Assembly (NCBI RefSeq): GCF_043194295.1
Contig: NZ_JBAFVK010000002.1
DNA from: Xanthobacter autotrophicus
Lineage (GTDB): Bacteria > Pseudomonadota > Alphaproteobacteria > Rhizobiales > Xanthobacteraceae
Direction: 5' to 3' (one strand)
Length of the DNA stretch: 64,000 nucleotides
Of the stretch, positions 10,020-19,385 are shown in pieces (position 1 is the first letter of the stretch; each line of letters starts with the position of its first letter). Under the pieces are notes generated by a model. The model saw nothing but the letters and a program-made list of their open reading frames with translations. It had not been told where the DNA came from and did no database searches. Position numbers and translations under genes: made by a program.

Positions 10020-11150
10020 ATGCGCGCGGAACTCGCCGCAAAGGTCGACGAGATCAGAGCTTCCCTGGACCTGTTGCGGTCCCACCTGGACGTGGACCGC
10101 TCGCGGCGGCGTCTGGCGGAGCTGAACGCCATCGTCGAGGACCCCAAGCTCTGGGACGACCCCGAGCGGGCGCAGAAGCTCATGCAGGAGCGCACCACGC
10201 TGGAGGACGGCCTCGGCGCCATCGACCGCGTGCTGCGCGATCTTGAGGACAACATCGAGCTGATCGAGCTGGGCGAGGCGGAGGGCGACGAAGGCGTCAT
10301 CACCGAGGCCGCCGCCTCCCTCGACGGCCTGAAGGCGGAGCTGGCCCGGCGCGAGCTGGAAGCCCTGCTCTCCGGCGAGGCCGACGCCAACGACAGCTAT
10401 CTGGAAGTCCATGCGGGTGCCGGCGGCACCGACAGCCAGGACTGGGCCGAGATGCTGCTGCGCATGTACCGGCGCTGGTGCGAACGGCACGGCTTCAAGG
10501 TGGAGCTGATGGACGAGTCCCAGGGCGAGCAGGCCGGGCTGAAGTCCGCCACCATCCAGGTGAAGGGGCACAATGCCTATGGCTGGCTGAAGACCGAGGC
10601 CGGCGTACACCGGCTGGTGCGCATCTCCCCGTTCGATTCCAACGCCCGCCGCCAGACCTCGTTCGCCTCGGTGGATGTCTATCCGGTGGTGGACGACCGC
10701 ATCGTGGTGGACATCAAGGAAGCCGACGTGCGGGTGGACACCATGCGCTCCGGCGGCGCCGGCGGCCAGCACGTGAACAAGACCGAATCGGCGGTGCGCC
10801 TCACCCACATTCCCACCGGCGTCGCGGTGGTGAGCGAGGGCGACCGTTCCCAGCACAAGAACCGCGCCACCGCCTGGAACATGCTGCGCGCCAAGCTCTA
10901 CGACCTGGAGCTGAAGAAGCGCGAGGCCGAGGCCATGGCCGAGCAGGCGGCCAAGACCGACATCGGCTGGGGCCACCAGATCCGCTCCTATGTGCTCCAG
11001 CCCTACCAGCTGGTGAAGGACCTGCGCACCGGCGTCACCTCCGGCACCCCGCAGGAGGTGCTGGACGGCGATCTCGACCCGTTCATGCAAGCCGCCCTGG
11101 CCCAGCGCGCCTATGGCGGCGGCCCGGACAGCGTGGAGGACGTGGACTGA
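10020..11150 (+). CDS. prfB: Peptide chain release factor 2
   Basis: Release factor that recognises UGA and UAA stop codons and triggers peptide release on the ribosome. The 376-residue product has the codon-recognition SPF motif (ISPFDS, about 203-205) and the catalytic GGQ motif (RSGGAGGQHVNKTES, GGQ at 248-250). The reading frame is continuous from the ATG. The in-frame UGA with +1 programmed frameshift that autoregulates RF2 in E. coli and many other bacteria is absent, so any control must be different. Position downstream of mrcA matches alphaproteobacterial synteny. Confidence 0.95.
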   Translation: MRAELAAKVDEIRASLDLLRSHLDVDRSRRRLAELNAIVEDPKLWDDPERAQKLMQERTTLEDGLGAIDRVLRDLEDNIELIELGEAEGDEGVITEAAASLDGLKAELARRELEALLSGEADANDSYLEVHAGAGGTDSQDWAEMLLRMYRRWCERHGFKVELMDESQGEQAGLKSATIQVKGHNAYGWLKTEAGVHRLVRISPFDSNARRQTSFASVDVYPVVDDRIVVDIKEADVRVDTMRSGGAGGQHVNKTESAVRLTHIPTGVAVVSEGDRSQHKNRATAWNMLRAKLYDLELKKREAEAMAEQAAKTDIGWGHQIRSYVLQPYQLVKDLRTGVTSGTPQEVLDGDLDPFMQAALAQRAYGGGPDSVEDVD

Positions 11151-11474
11151 TCCACGCCTGAACCGCCCTCCCCGCTGGCGGCGCGCCTGCCGGCGGCGGC
11201 AACGCTTTTGCTGCCGTTTGGGAAGTGCACCGACGCTTCCTGCCCTTGCGACATACGGCCGGCCCCTTGCCGGCACCTTGCCGGCCCCTCGGGCCGTGCG
11301 AAAATTCCTTTGAGCTTTCCGCTGCTTGGGTCATCCTGATCGGCTCGTGGAGCCGGATCCGGCCAGATTGGACACTCTGGCCGGCCAATCCGTTTCCCGG
11401 CGTCAGGAGAGGACGTGTGCTCTCGTGTCCCGAGCCGGCCGCTCCCGGCCTCGGACAAGGCGGAGCCGTCGCGC

Positions 11475-11819
11475 ATGGCGTATCCGAGGTCGCATCGAAC
11501 GCCACAACCCACGGTGCCGCGCACCGTGCATCACGCCTTGGGCCTCGCCCTGTGCCTGTCCGCCATCGCGCTCGCGCCGCGCCTCGCCCGCGCCCACGAC
11601 TGGTATCCGGCCTATTGCTGCTCCGGGCAGGATTGCTACGAGATCGGGCCGGAGGATGTGGAGTTCGTGGGCCAGGGCTATTTCATCAAGGCCACGGGCG
11701 AATATTACCCGCGCGACGCGGTGCCCGAGAGCCCGGATGGCAAGTTCCACCGCTGCTCGGTGCAGGGCAAGCGCGAGGGACGCACCCTCTGCCTGTTCGC
11801 GCCCACCCCGGCCTTCTAG
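11475..11819 (+). CDS. Small exported cysteine-containing protein of unknown function
   Basis: The ATG at 11475 follows AAGGCGGAG and gives 114 residues; an upstream ATG at 11415 is possible. A signal peptide ending in ARLARA is followed by HDWYPAYCCSGQDC and further cysteines (RCSV, TLCLF). I expect a small periplasmic or secreted, disulfide-bonded protein. Proteins with an N-terminal HDWY..CCS..DC pattern are common uncharacterised exported proteins in rhizobia. No function can be assigned. A dispersed palindromic repeat begins directly at its stop codon. Confidence 0.7.
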   Translation: MAYPRSHRTPQPTVPRTVHHALGLALCLSAIALAPRLARAHDWYPAYCCSGQDCYEIGPEDVEFVGQGYFIKATGEYYPRDAVPESPDGKFHRCSVQGKREGRTLCLFAPTPAF

Positions 11820-11870
11820 GGCGTTTTCGAGCGAAGCGGATACCGGTTCGCCTGAAGAAAACGCTCCAGG
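11819..11870. repeat. Dispersed rhizobial-type palindromic repeat
   Basis: The arms GGCGTTTTC and GAAAACGCT flank a core containing GGATACCGGTTCGCC. I recognise this general pattern (GCGTTTTCGAGCGAAG ... GAAAACGC) as one recurring in intergenic regions of Rhizobiales genomes. Only one copy is present in this window. It lies in the convergent gap between the small exported protein and the glycoside hydrolase and could also act as a transcription end. Confidence 0.65.
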
Positions 11871-11912
11871 CGCGCGCCGGTCGGATCACACCGCAAGCGG
11901 ACAAACGGCCGC

Positions 11913-13490
11913 CTAGCGATCCGGCGCGGCCTCAAAGGTTGCATCGAGGGTGGCCGTCGTGCCCCGGACATTGATGATCAGCGGCTCTGGACCGATGGCA
12001 AAGCCATCCGCCTCGGCGCTCTGCGGGCCGCCGCACAGGCGGCTGGCGCTGGCCTCGGCGCCGGCGGGAAAGGCGATGCGGCCCGTCGCCGGGCCGGCGG
12101 TGGTCCAGGCGGCCAGTCGGACCATCCCCGCCTCGCCCGGCGCCCCGCCGAGCTGGACCACGAACATGTCCGGAAACGGCCGCTCCACCCGGAAGCTCGA
12201 ACTCGCCTTCAGCAGGCGCACCGCCTCCCGCACCGCGCAGGCGGCGGGCTTGGGCTTGTAGTCGTAGGTATAGATGCCGAAATTGTCCTCCAACTCGGCC
12301 GGGTGGGTGCCCTGGTCCTTCAACTGGTAGACCCAGGCGCCCTTGACCCAGGGCGTGGCCGCCGCCCAGAACAGGAACTGCGCCAGATTATCCGCCTGCT
12401 GCTGGGGCGTGATCACGCAAGGCGTGAGTGGCGCGGTGGGCCAGCCGACCTCCGACACAAAGACGGGAACCGGCGGCGCGCCATCCTGCCCGAGCACGTG
12501 TTGCAGCGCCTCCACGCGGTCGATGGCCTCGGTGGCGGTCCGCCTGGAGAGGGTGGGATGGCAATGATTGCTGACGTGGATGGACAACCCCTTCGCGCCA
12601 CGCATGACGCCGCCGTCGACGACGGCCCTGGTCCACAGCCAGTCCACGTCATAGCCCGACACGCCGACGAGGACCGGCGCGGTGGGAACAACCCTGTTCA
12701 GCACCGGGAGCGTCGACCTGACCAGCGCGACATAGTCGCGGGCGGCGCGGGGATCCCCCTCCTTGCCGGCGCCGACGACCCAGGGCGGATTGAACTCCCC
12801 GGACAGGTTCCACTCGTTCCAGACCTCGAACATGGGTTCGAAGCGGGCGACGAACTCCGCCGCCTTGGAGCTGAAGCTCGCGAATGCCGCGCGCCCGTCG
12901 GCGGTCATGGGCGGAGCGGCCCCTTCGACATGGGGATGGCTGTGGCCAAGGATGAGGAGCGGCCTGACGCCGGCAAGGCCGAGAAAGCGGTATAGCCGCC
13001 AGATCTGGGGGGGCGGGCTCGCATTCTGGTGGACGCCGCTGCGCACGAACAGGGGCCAGACCAGATCGTCGCGCACCGAGGTGAAGCCGATGTCGCGCAC
13101 CAGGTCCGCAGCGCGACGCGGATCATAATTGTAGGCGCCGCCGATGCCGAAATGAACGCCCGCGCCGATGATCATTGGCTCTGGCCGCGGCGTTGCGGCC
13201 TGCGCGTCGAAAGTGAGCTGGCGGCGCTCGTTGGCCCCGGCTACGCCGGCGAGGCCCGCCAGCGCCGCGCCCGCAACGGCGGCCGCGCCGAGCGCCCGCC
13301 GAACCTTGCCCCACAAGAAGCTGCGCAAAAAGAAGCACCGCCCCTTGCCGCGCCGCCCGGTCGAGGCCCGGTCAACCACGCCGGCAGCCGCCGGCCCTGC
13401 CGATGCCCCGGCCACTCCAGGGCGCCCGTCATCTCCTGGGCCGCGTGCCGTGGAACCAGCAGGCACCGCATGCCCCGTTTGGAATTGCAT
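11913..13490 (-). CDS. Exported glycoside hydrolase (GH5/GH39-like, TIM-barrel)
   Basis: About 525 residues from the ATG at 13490, which directly follows a TAAGGGG sequence; the frame extends further upstream to 13583. A membrane or signal segment (GAAAVAGAALAGLAGVAG) lies at about residues 70-88. The catalytic part opens with GAGVHFGIGG and contains the probable acid/base glutamate in FEVWNEWNLSGEF and the probable nucleophile glutamate in VFVSEVGWPT, the pattern of clan A glycoside hydrolases such as GH5 and GH39 (PslG-like). A C-terminal beta-rich region follows. The substrate may be an exopolysaccharide, but this is inference because no polysaccharide genes are adjacent. The N-terminus is uncertain. 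Confidence 0.7.
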   Translation of the reverse strand: MQFQTGHAVPAGSTARGPGDDGRPGVAGASAGPAAAGVVDRASTGRRGKGRCFFLRSFLWGKVRRALGAAAVAGAALAGLAGVAGANERRQLTFDAQAATPRPEPMIIGAGVHFGIGGAYNYDPRRAADLVRDIGFTSVRDDLVWPLFVRSGVHQNASPPPQIWRLYRFLGLAGVRPLLILGHSHPHVEGAAPPMTADGRAAFASFSSKAAEFVARFEPMFEVWNEWNLSGEFNPPWVVGAGKEGDPRAARDYVALVRSTLPVLNRVVPTAPVLVGVSGYDVDWLWTRAVVDGGVMRGAKGLSIHVSNHCHPTLSRRTATEAIDRVEALQHVLGQDGAPPVPVFVSEVGWPTAPLTPCVITPQQQADNLAQFLFWAAATPWVKGAWVYQLKDQGTHPAELEDNFGIYTYDYKPKPAACAVREAVRLLKASSSFRVERPFPDMFVVQLGGAPGEAGMVRLAAWTTAGPATGRIAFPAGAEASASRLCGGPQSAEADGFAIGPEPLIINVRGTTATLDATFEAAPDR

Positions 13491-13583
13491 CCCCTTACCC
13501 CCAACCGCCGATGACACGGCCCTGGCACCGTGGCCCGCGCGCCCATAACGCAACGGCATGTCACGGCCCCAAGAGCGCCTCAT

Positions 13584-13956
13584 CGCTCCCCCGGCATCAT
13601 TCTACAGGCCGGGCGTCACGCGTTAAGGACGAATTGCAGTGTTGGGCGGTGGCCCATGCCCTGTCGCGGCAGCGAGGTGTCACTCCGAGCGGCCAGATTC
13701 GATGATTTCCAGCTTCAGCGTCTGATCAGCGGAGTAGAAAGCGGACCTGAATTTGGCGAGAGCTGTTCCAAAACAGTCCGTGGAGCTTGCACGCGTGAGG
13801 CGGCTGCTTGCCGCCAGCCATCCCGGCCGAGAGACTAATGCCTTTGATTTTGGTGATGAATCTCTTATCTCGCAAATTGCAAAATAATGCCGCAAGCCAT
13901 TCGCTCCGGCGTCCTCGCACCCTCGCCGCGCCATCAACCGCGCCGCTGCGCGCGGA
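13584..13956. other. Intergenic region with no recognised feature
   Basis: About 370 nt between two minus-strand genes. The part from about 13690 to 13880 is visibly less GC-rich than its surroundings. Open frames here (for example 13680-14000 minus) lack ribosome-binding sites and recognisable content. The promoter of the glycoside hydrolase probably lies at its right-hand side of the gene start. Confidence 0.25.
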
Positions 13957-14673
13957 TCAGGCGGCGCGACCATCCCACGCAGCCCCGCCGATGAGGGCAT
14001 GGATCGCCATGCAGTGCCTCACGAGATTGGGATGGGCGTCGATGAAGGCCTTCAGGGGCGTGGCGATGGGATAGAAATGGATGTTGGCCAGAAAACCGTA
14101 GATGGCGGCATCCACGCCGGTGGGCTGCGATCCAAACACGAAGCCTTCGCCGGGCACCAGGTCCGCCAGCACGCCCAGATCGGCGAGCCCGCGCGCATAG
14201 GCATCCGGCGGCGCAAAGCGCCCGATGCCCTGGAAATGATAGCGCTGGGCGTTGAACGCCTTGGCCTTTTCCAGCGCCTCCGGCGTGAGGGAGGGATGCT
14301 GCTGCATCAGCCCGTCGCGGAACAGGGGCCAGAAGGCCTCGTCCTTCCAGCGGGAATAGGACATGACCCAGTAAAGGTCATCCAGCATGCGGGTGACCAG
14401 CAGCGCCATGTTGCGCTCGGCGGGGGTGAGGTGATCGTCGAGGGTCACCCCATATGTGCGCCGCACGTAAGCAAGGATGGTCTCGCTGTCGCCGACGACC
14501 ATGCCATCATCCTCGATATAGGGCAGCTGGCCGCGCGGCGCCCCCGAGGCGTCGAAGAGGTGGCGATGCTCGAACGGCACGCCCGCCAGCTTCAGCCAGG
14601 CGAAAACCTTGAGGCCATAGCCATTGTTGTCCGCGACGCCGAACAGTTCGGGATAGGAATAGAGGGTGAGCAT
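13957..14673 (-). CDS. Glutathione S-transferase-like protein (metaxin/Tom37-type N-domain)
   Basis: 238 residues. The N-terminal thioredoxin-like domain (about 1-75) contains LPYIEDDGMVVGDSETIL, the cis-proline and SET elements of the glutathione site. An all-helical C-terminal domain carries DLG and DAAIYGFLANI, typical of the GST/FAXC/metaxin-like group. The enzyme would be cytosolic. Substrate is unknown. It stands alone, separated by about 325 nt from nrdJ on the same strand. Confidence 0.75.
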   Translation of the reverse strand: MLTLYSYPELFGVADNNGYGLKVFAWLKLAGVPFEHRHLFDASGAPRGQLPYIEDDGMVVGDSETILAYVRRTYGVTLDDHLTPAERNMALLVTRMLDDLYWVMSYSRWKDEAFWPLFRDGLMQQHPSLTPEALEKAKAFNAQRYHFQGIGRFAPPDAYARGLADLGVLADLVPGEGFVFGSQPTGVDAAIYGFLANIHFYPIATPLKAFIDAHPNLVRHCMAIHALIGGAAWDGRAA

Positions 14674-14731
14674 GGGGGTGCCCCGTTTGCCAGATTCCGA
14701 CGGTTGGCATCCAGTCTGGATTTGGAGGGCT

Positions 14732-14935
14732 TTACCTCCTCGCCACTTGCTGCGCCAATTCTTTGCGGATCTCTGTTACCCGCTCGCGGCGCGCATGCAA
14801 GCTTGCGAGGCGAAGCATCGAGCGATCAGAGGCCGAGTGCTGCCGAACGATGCAGCTGAGGCCCCCCAGCCTTCTCTCCAGATCGCATGCCTGTCGAAAC
14901 TTTTTCGCAGGATCACGATTTGCGATAAAGCTCAT
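14732..14935 (-). CDS. Possible small protein (67 aa), unverified
   Basis: A minus-strand frame with an ATG preceded by GAGAACTGAGAAGAT encodes a basic, mostly helical 67-residue peptide (MSFIANRDPAKKFRQ at the start). Base composition is lower in GC than neighbouring genes. I do not recognise a family. It may be a real small gene or chance; only the ribosome-binding-like sequence and the plausible composition support it. Confidence 0.25.
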   Translation of the reverse strand: MSFIANRDPAKKFRQACDLERRLGGLSCIVRQHSASDRSMLRLASLHARRERVTEIRKELAQQVARR

Positions 14936-14966
14936 ATCTTCTCAGTTCTCTATTTGTTCCTATGGA

Positions 14967-14991
14967 GGCAACCCATCAAAGATGGGTTGCC
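14967..14991 (-). terminator. Hairpin just downstream of nrdJ
   Basis: A perfect 11-bp stem (GGCAACCCATC / GATGGGTTGCC) with an AAA loop begins 8 nt after the nrdJ stop codon on the minus strand. There is no long T-tract after it, so it may be an RNA-stabilising end structure rather than a strong intrinsic terminator. Confidence 0.6.
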
Positions 14992-14998
14992 AAGTATT

Positions 14999-17900
14999 TC
15001 AGCTGCAGCCGGTGGTGCTGCCGCAGGTGTCGCACTTCAGGCAGGTGCCGTTGCGCACCATGGTGAAGTTCATGCACTCGGGGCAGGCCTCGCCCTCATA
15101 GCCCTTGGCGCGCGCCTCGGCGCGGGCCTCGGCCTTGCGGGCGGTGGCCCCCCACGGCAGCGACTTGTCCATCAGGCTTTCCACCGCCGCCTCGATCTCC
15201 TGCGCCTGCGGCGCCGGCTCGGGCAGCTCGGCCACGTCGGTCTTCAGCGCGGTGGCGCCGAAGGTCGGGGCACGCAGCACCGTCACATTGTCGGTGCCGG
15301 AGCGGGGCTCTGTGGAAACCGGCTGGGCCGCCATGAGGTTCACGGTCTTGCCGCGCACCAAGCCCTTGGAGACGACACGGTTGGCCGGGTTCGGCGCCTT
15401 GCCCTCGTCCGCGCCCTTGCCGAGGGCGTCGAAGCTGGTCTCGTGGGGGTCCACGTGGCCGAGGTCGCTGCGGCCGAGATAGGACACCGCCAGCTCGCGG
15501 AACACATAGTCCAGCATGGAGGTGGCATACTTGATGGTGTCGTTGCCCTGCACCGGGCCCGCCGGCTCGAAGCGGGTGAAGGTGAAGGCGTCCACATACT
15601 CCTCCAGCGGCACGCCGTATTGCAGGCCGAGGGAGATGGCGATGGCGAAGTTGTTGAGGAGCGAGCGAAGCGCCGCGCCCTCCTTGTGCATGTCGATGAA
15701 GATCTCGCCGAGGCGGCCGTCATCATATTCGCCGGTGCGCAGGTAGAGCTTGTGGCCGCCCACGATCGCCTTCTGGGTGTAGCCCTTGCGGCGGTCGGGC
15801 ATCTTCTCCCGCTCGCGCACCCGGTGCTCGACGATGCGCTCCACCACCCGTTCCACGATCTTCTCGGTGACGGTGGCGACCCGCGCCGCGTTGGGCTGGG
15901 CCACCAGGGCCTCCACTGCGTCGTCCTCGTCCTCATCGTCCGCCACCAGCTGGGCGTTGAGGGGCTGGGACAGCTTGGAGCCGTCGCGATAGAGCGCGTT
16001 GGCCTTCAGCGCGAGACGCCAGGACAGCTGGTAGGCCGCCTTGCAATCCTCGACGCTGGCGTCGTTGGGCATATTGATGGTCTTGGAGATGGCGCCCGAA
16101 ATGAAGGGCTGCGCCGCCGCCATCATGCGGATGTGGCTCTCCACCGATAGGTAGCGCTTGCCGAGCCGGCCGCACGGCGAGGCGCAGTCGAACACCGGCA
16201 GGTGCTGGGCCTTCAGGAAGGGGGCGCCTTCAAGCGTCATGGCGCCGCAGACATGGACGTTGGCCGCGTCGATGTCGAACTTGGAGAACCCGAGGAAGTT
16301 CAGGAGGTCGAACTTGGGGTCGGCGAGCTGCGCCGCCGGCACGCCGAGGGCCTGGCTGAGGAATTCCTCGCCGAAGGTCCAGCGGTTGAAGGCGAACTTG
16401 ATGTCGAACGCGGTCTTCACTGCGGCCTCGGCCTTGGCAATGGCCGCGTCATCGAAGCCCTTGGTGCGCAAGGTGGAATGGTTGATGGCCGGGGCCTGCG
16501 CCAGCGAGCCGTGGCCCACCGCATAGGCCTCCATCTCGGCGATCTCGGCTTCCGAGTAGCCAAGGGTGCGCAGCGCCTCGGGCACCGCCCGGTTGATGAT
16601 CTTGAAGTAGCCGCCGCCAGCCAGCTTCTTGAACTTGACCAAGGCGAAGTCGGGTTCGATTCCGGTGGTGTCGCAGTCCATCACCAGGCCGATGGTGCCG
16701 GTGGGGGCGATCACCGAGACCTGGGCATTGCGGAAGCCGTGCTGCTCACCCAGCGCCAGAGCCTTGTCCCAGGCCGCGGTGGCATGGGCGACGAGGCGGG
16801 TGTCCGGGCAGGACACCTGGTCGAGGGGCACCGGGGCGATGGACAGGCCCTCATAGCCGTCCTTGAGGCCATGGGCGGCCCGGCGGTGGTTGCGGATCAC
16901 CCGCAGCATGGACTGGGCGTTGGCGCTGTAGGCCGGGAACGGGCCCAGCTCGGACGCCATCTCGGCCGACGTGGCGTAGCACACGCCGGTCATGATGGCC
17001 GACAGGGCGCCGCCGATGGCCCGGCCCTGGGGCGAGTCATAGGGGATGCCGCTCGACATGAGCAGCCCGCCGATATTGGCGTAGCCGAGGCCCAAGGTGC
17101 GGTATTCATAGGACAATTCGGCAATGCGGCGGGACGGGAACTGGGCCATCAGCACCGAGATTTCCAGCACCACGGTCCACAGCCGCACCGCGTGCTCGTA
17201 GCTCTCCACGTCGAACCGCTTCTCGGCGTCGCGGAACTGCAGGAGGTTCAGCGAGGCGAGGTTGCAGGCGGTGTCGTCGAGGAACATGTATTCCGAGCAG
17301 GGGTTGGAGGCCCGGATCTCGCCGCCCGCCGGGCAGGTGTGCCAGTCGTTCACCGTGGTGTGGAACTGGATGCCGGGATCGGCGCAATGCCAAGCGGCGG
17401 CACCGATCTTCTCCCACAGCTCGCGAGCCTTGACGGTCTTGGCCACCTTACCGTCGGTGCGGCGGATCAGGTTCCAGTCGGCGTCCGCCTCGACCGCGCG
17501 CAGGAAGTCGTCGGTGACGCGCACGGAATTGTTGGAATTCTGGCCGGCCACCGTGATGTAGGCCTCGCCGTCCCAATCGGTGTCGTAGATGGAAACGTCG
17601 ATGTCCTTGTAGCCCTGGCGGGCATACTGGATCACCCGGCGGATGGCGGCATCCGCCACGCCGGCCTTGCGGGCGGCCTTGATCTCGCGCTTCAGCGCCG
17701 GGTTCTTCTCCGGCTCGAAGCAGCTGTCCGCCTCGCCCTCGCAATTCACGCAGGCCTTGAGCACGGCCTTCAGGTGCTTCGCATTGAGCCGCGAGCCGGT
17801 GACGAGGGCGGCAACCTTCTGCTCCTCGATCACCTTCCAGTTCACATAGGCTTCGATGTCCGGATGGTCGGCGTCGACCACCACCATCTTGGCGGCGCGG

Positions 17901-18724
17901 CGGGTGGTGCCGCCGGACTTGATGGCGCCCGCCGCGCGGTCGCCGATCTTGAGGAAGCTCATGAGGCCGGACGAGCGGCCGCCGCCCGACAGCTTCTCAC
18001 CCTCGCCGCGCAGGGACGAGAAGTTGGAACCGGTGCCGGAGCCATACTTGAACAGGCGCGCCTCGCGCACCCACAGGTCCATGATGCCGCCCTCGTTCAC
18101 CAGGTCGTCGCTGACCGACTGGATGAAGCAGGCGTGCGGCTGGGGATGCTCATAGGCCGAGGTGGAGGCGAGCAGTTCGCCGCTCACGTGGTCCACATAG
18201 AAATGGCCCTGGCCCGGCCCGTCGATGCCATAGGCCCAGAACAGGCCGGTGTTGAACCACTGCGGCGAATTGGGCGCGGCCATCTGCAGGGCGAGCATAT
18301 AGCGATGCTCGTCATAGAAGGCCTGGGCGTCGGCTTCGGTGTCGAAATAGCCGCCCTTCCAGCCCCAGTAGGTCCAGGTGCCGGCAAGGCGGTCGAACAC
18401 CTGCTTGGCCGAGGTCTCGCCGATCAGGCGCTCCTTCTCGGGCAGGGCGGCAAGCGCCGCCTCGTCGGGCACCGAGCGCCACAGGAAGGAGGGAACGGTG
18501 TTCTCCTCCACGGTCTTGAGGCGCGCGGGCACCCCCGCCTTGCGGAAATACTTCTGCGCGAGGATATCGCTGGCTACCTGGGAGAACTGGGCCGGGACCT
18601 CGATGCCCTCCTGGCGGAAGACCACGGAGCCATCGGGGTTCCGGATCTCGCTCACGGTCTCGCGGAACGGGATGTCCGCGTAAGGGGAACGGCCCTCGTG
18701 CGTGTAGCGACGTTCAACGCGCAT
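14999..18724 (-). CDS. nrdJ: Adenosylcobalamin-dependent (class II) ribonucleotide reductase
   Basis: Makes deoxyribonucleotides using a radical from adenosylcobalamin, independent of oxygen. The 1241-residue product contains the catalytic-barrel loop around SNPCSEYMFLDDTACNLASLN-type residues (about 470-490), the ATG-GTNG-like nucleotide regions, and a C-terminal zinc-ribbon/redox cysteine tail (CPECMNF ... CLKCDTCGSTTGCS). This long form with a cysteine-rich tail is typical of alphaproteobacterial NrdJ. The ATG at 18724 is preceded by a GGAGC-type site. The leader (18725-18990) contains a GC-rich hairpin (about 18803-18828). I looked for a cobalamin riboswitch and for paired NrdR boxes and could not support either. 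Confidence 0.93.
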   Translation of the reverse strand: MRVERRYTHEGRSPYADIPFRETVSEIRNPDGSVVFRQEGIEVPAQFSQVASDILAQKYFRKAGVPARLKTVEENTVPSFLWRSVPDEAALAALPEKERLIGETSAKQVFDRLAGTWTYWGWKGGYFDTEADAQAFYDEHRYMLALQMAAPNSPQWFNTGLFWAYGIDGPGQGHFYVDHVSGELLASTSAYEHPQPHACFIQSVSDDLVNEGGIMDLWVREARLFKYGSGTGSNFSSLRGEGEKLSGGGRSSGLMSFLKIGDRAAGAIKSGGTTRRAAKMVVVDADHPDIEAYVNWKVIEEQKVAALVTGSRLNAKHLKAVLKACVNCEGEADSCFEPEKNPALKREIKAARKAGVADAAIRRVIQYARQGYKDIDVSIYDTDWDGEAYITVAGQNSNNSVRVTDDFLRAVEADADWNLIRRTDGKVAKTVKARELWEKIGAAAWHCADPGIQFHTTVNDWHTCPAGGEIRASNPCSEYMFLDDTACNLASLNLLQFRDAEKRFDVESYEHAVRLWTVVLEISVLMAQFPSRRIAELSYEYRTLGLGYANIGGLLMSSGIPYDSPQGRAIGGALSAIMTGVCYATSAEMASELGPFPAYSANAQSMLRVIRNHRRAAHGLKDGYEGLSIAPVPLDQVSCPDTRLVAHATAAWDKALALGEQHGFRNAQVSVIAPTGTIGLVMDCDTTGIEPDFALVKFKKLAGGGYFKIINRAVPEALRTLGYSEAEIAEMEAYAVGHGSLAQAPAINHSTLRTKGFDDAAIAKAEAAVKTAFDIKFAFNRWTFGEEFLSQALGVPAAQLADPKFDLLNFLGFSKFDIDAANVHVCGAMTLEGAPFLKAQHLPVFDCASPCGRLGKRYLSVESHIRMMAAAQPFISGAISKTINMPNDASVEDCKAAYQLSWRLALKANALYRDGSKLSQPLNAQLVADDEDEDDAVEALVAQPNAARVATVTEKIVERVVERIVEHRVREREKMPDRRKGYTQKAIVGGHKLYLRTGEYDDGRLGEIFIDMHKEGAALRSLLNNFAIAISLGLQYGVPLEEYVDAFTFTRFEPAGPVQGNDTIKYATSMLDYVFRELAVSYLGRSDLGHVDPHETSFDALGKGADEGKAPNPANRVVSKGLVRGKTVNLMAAQPVSTEPRSGTDNVTVLRAPTFGATALKTDVAELPEPAPQAQEIEAAVESLMDKSLPWGATARKAEARAEARAKGYEGEACPECMNFTMVRNGTCLKCDTCGSTTGCS

Positions 18725-19385
18725 GACCGGTGCTCCTTCGGCTCGGCCCCGTGCGGGCCGACCAGTCTAAAAGATGAATGTGGCAGACGTGACGACATGT
18801 CGGGCACGGCGCAGGACGCCGCGCCGTGACGGTTCGCGGAACTGGGGTTCAGCGTGCGCAGCTGGCATCCACGACCGATACATGTGGGACGCCCAGCGCT
18901 CAGTGGCCGAACGCTAGTGCGAGTCTGGCCCCTGGGTCAAACCAGATTTTGCCTTGATCTGGGGCCTCGAACCCACCTCCATACTACATATGGTGGCGCC
19001 AATCGGGTTATCAAATCCCTAACGAGCCTTTACCCGGCTCGGTTTTAGCGTCTTCGCGACTGGACGACGGACGCGGTGGGGGAAGTAGCGGTCATCACCG
19101 TCATCCACAGGCAGGATGCGGGCAGGTGCGGAGCGGCCCGAACGCAACCAAAGCCCACCGCGCCAATGGTGTCATGCGCATCGCACATGCCAACCATGCA
19201 GAATGCGGTATCAGCGTGCGTGGCAAAGCGCTGCGCAATAATCTATCAAGCCGCCCAGCCCATTCGCGCGCGGGACACTTTCGCCTCCCCCGCATCGCGA
19301 TAGATTATTGCCCAACCCTCCGGCGCCGTGGTGCCCGTGAAGACCGGGCACGAAGCGAGGCGATCCGGGACAGTTGGAACAGGTC
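18725..19385. other. Divergent intergenic region nrdJ / MFS gene
   Basis: 660 nt hold the control regions of two divergent genes. Visible structures are a GC-rich hairpin near 18803-18828 on the nrdJ side, a CATATG-centred partial palindrome at 18981-18996, and the separated 13-bp inverted repeat described next. No gene is supported here. Confidence 0.5.
19235..19311. promoter_or_regulatory. Separated perfect 13-bp inverted repeat upstream of the MFS gene
   Basis: GCAATAATCTATC at 19235-19247 recurs in exact inverted orientation (GATAGATTATTGC) at 19299-19311. The spacer is 51 nt, close to five helical turns. It lies 75 nt before the MFS start codon. The arrangement suits two half-sites of a looping regulator or the ends of a small lost insertion. 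The function is inferred. Confidence 0.55.

Noticed and set aside
10020..10120. Programmed +1 frameshift in prfB
   Set aside because: No in-frame UGA exists near the start; the frame is continuous.
18880..18960. Possible cobalamin riboswitch upstream of the B12-dependent nrdJ (a GCCACTG string on the minus strand)
   Set aside because: Only this short string fits. The conserved B12-box core and the surrounding helices are not recognisable, and NrdJ genes are not usual riboswitch targets.
18981..18996. Possible NrdR box (CATATG-centred partial palindrome) upstream of nrdJ
   Set aside because: NrdR boxes come as pairs about 31 bp apart. No partner is found at either side and the outer bases do not pair well.
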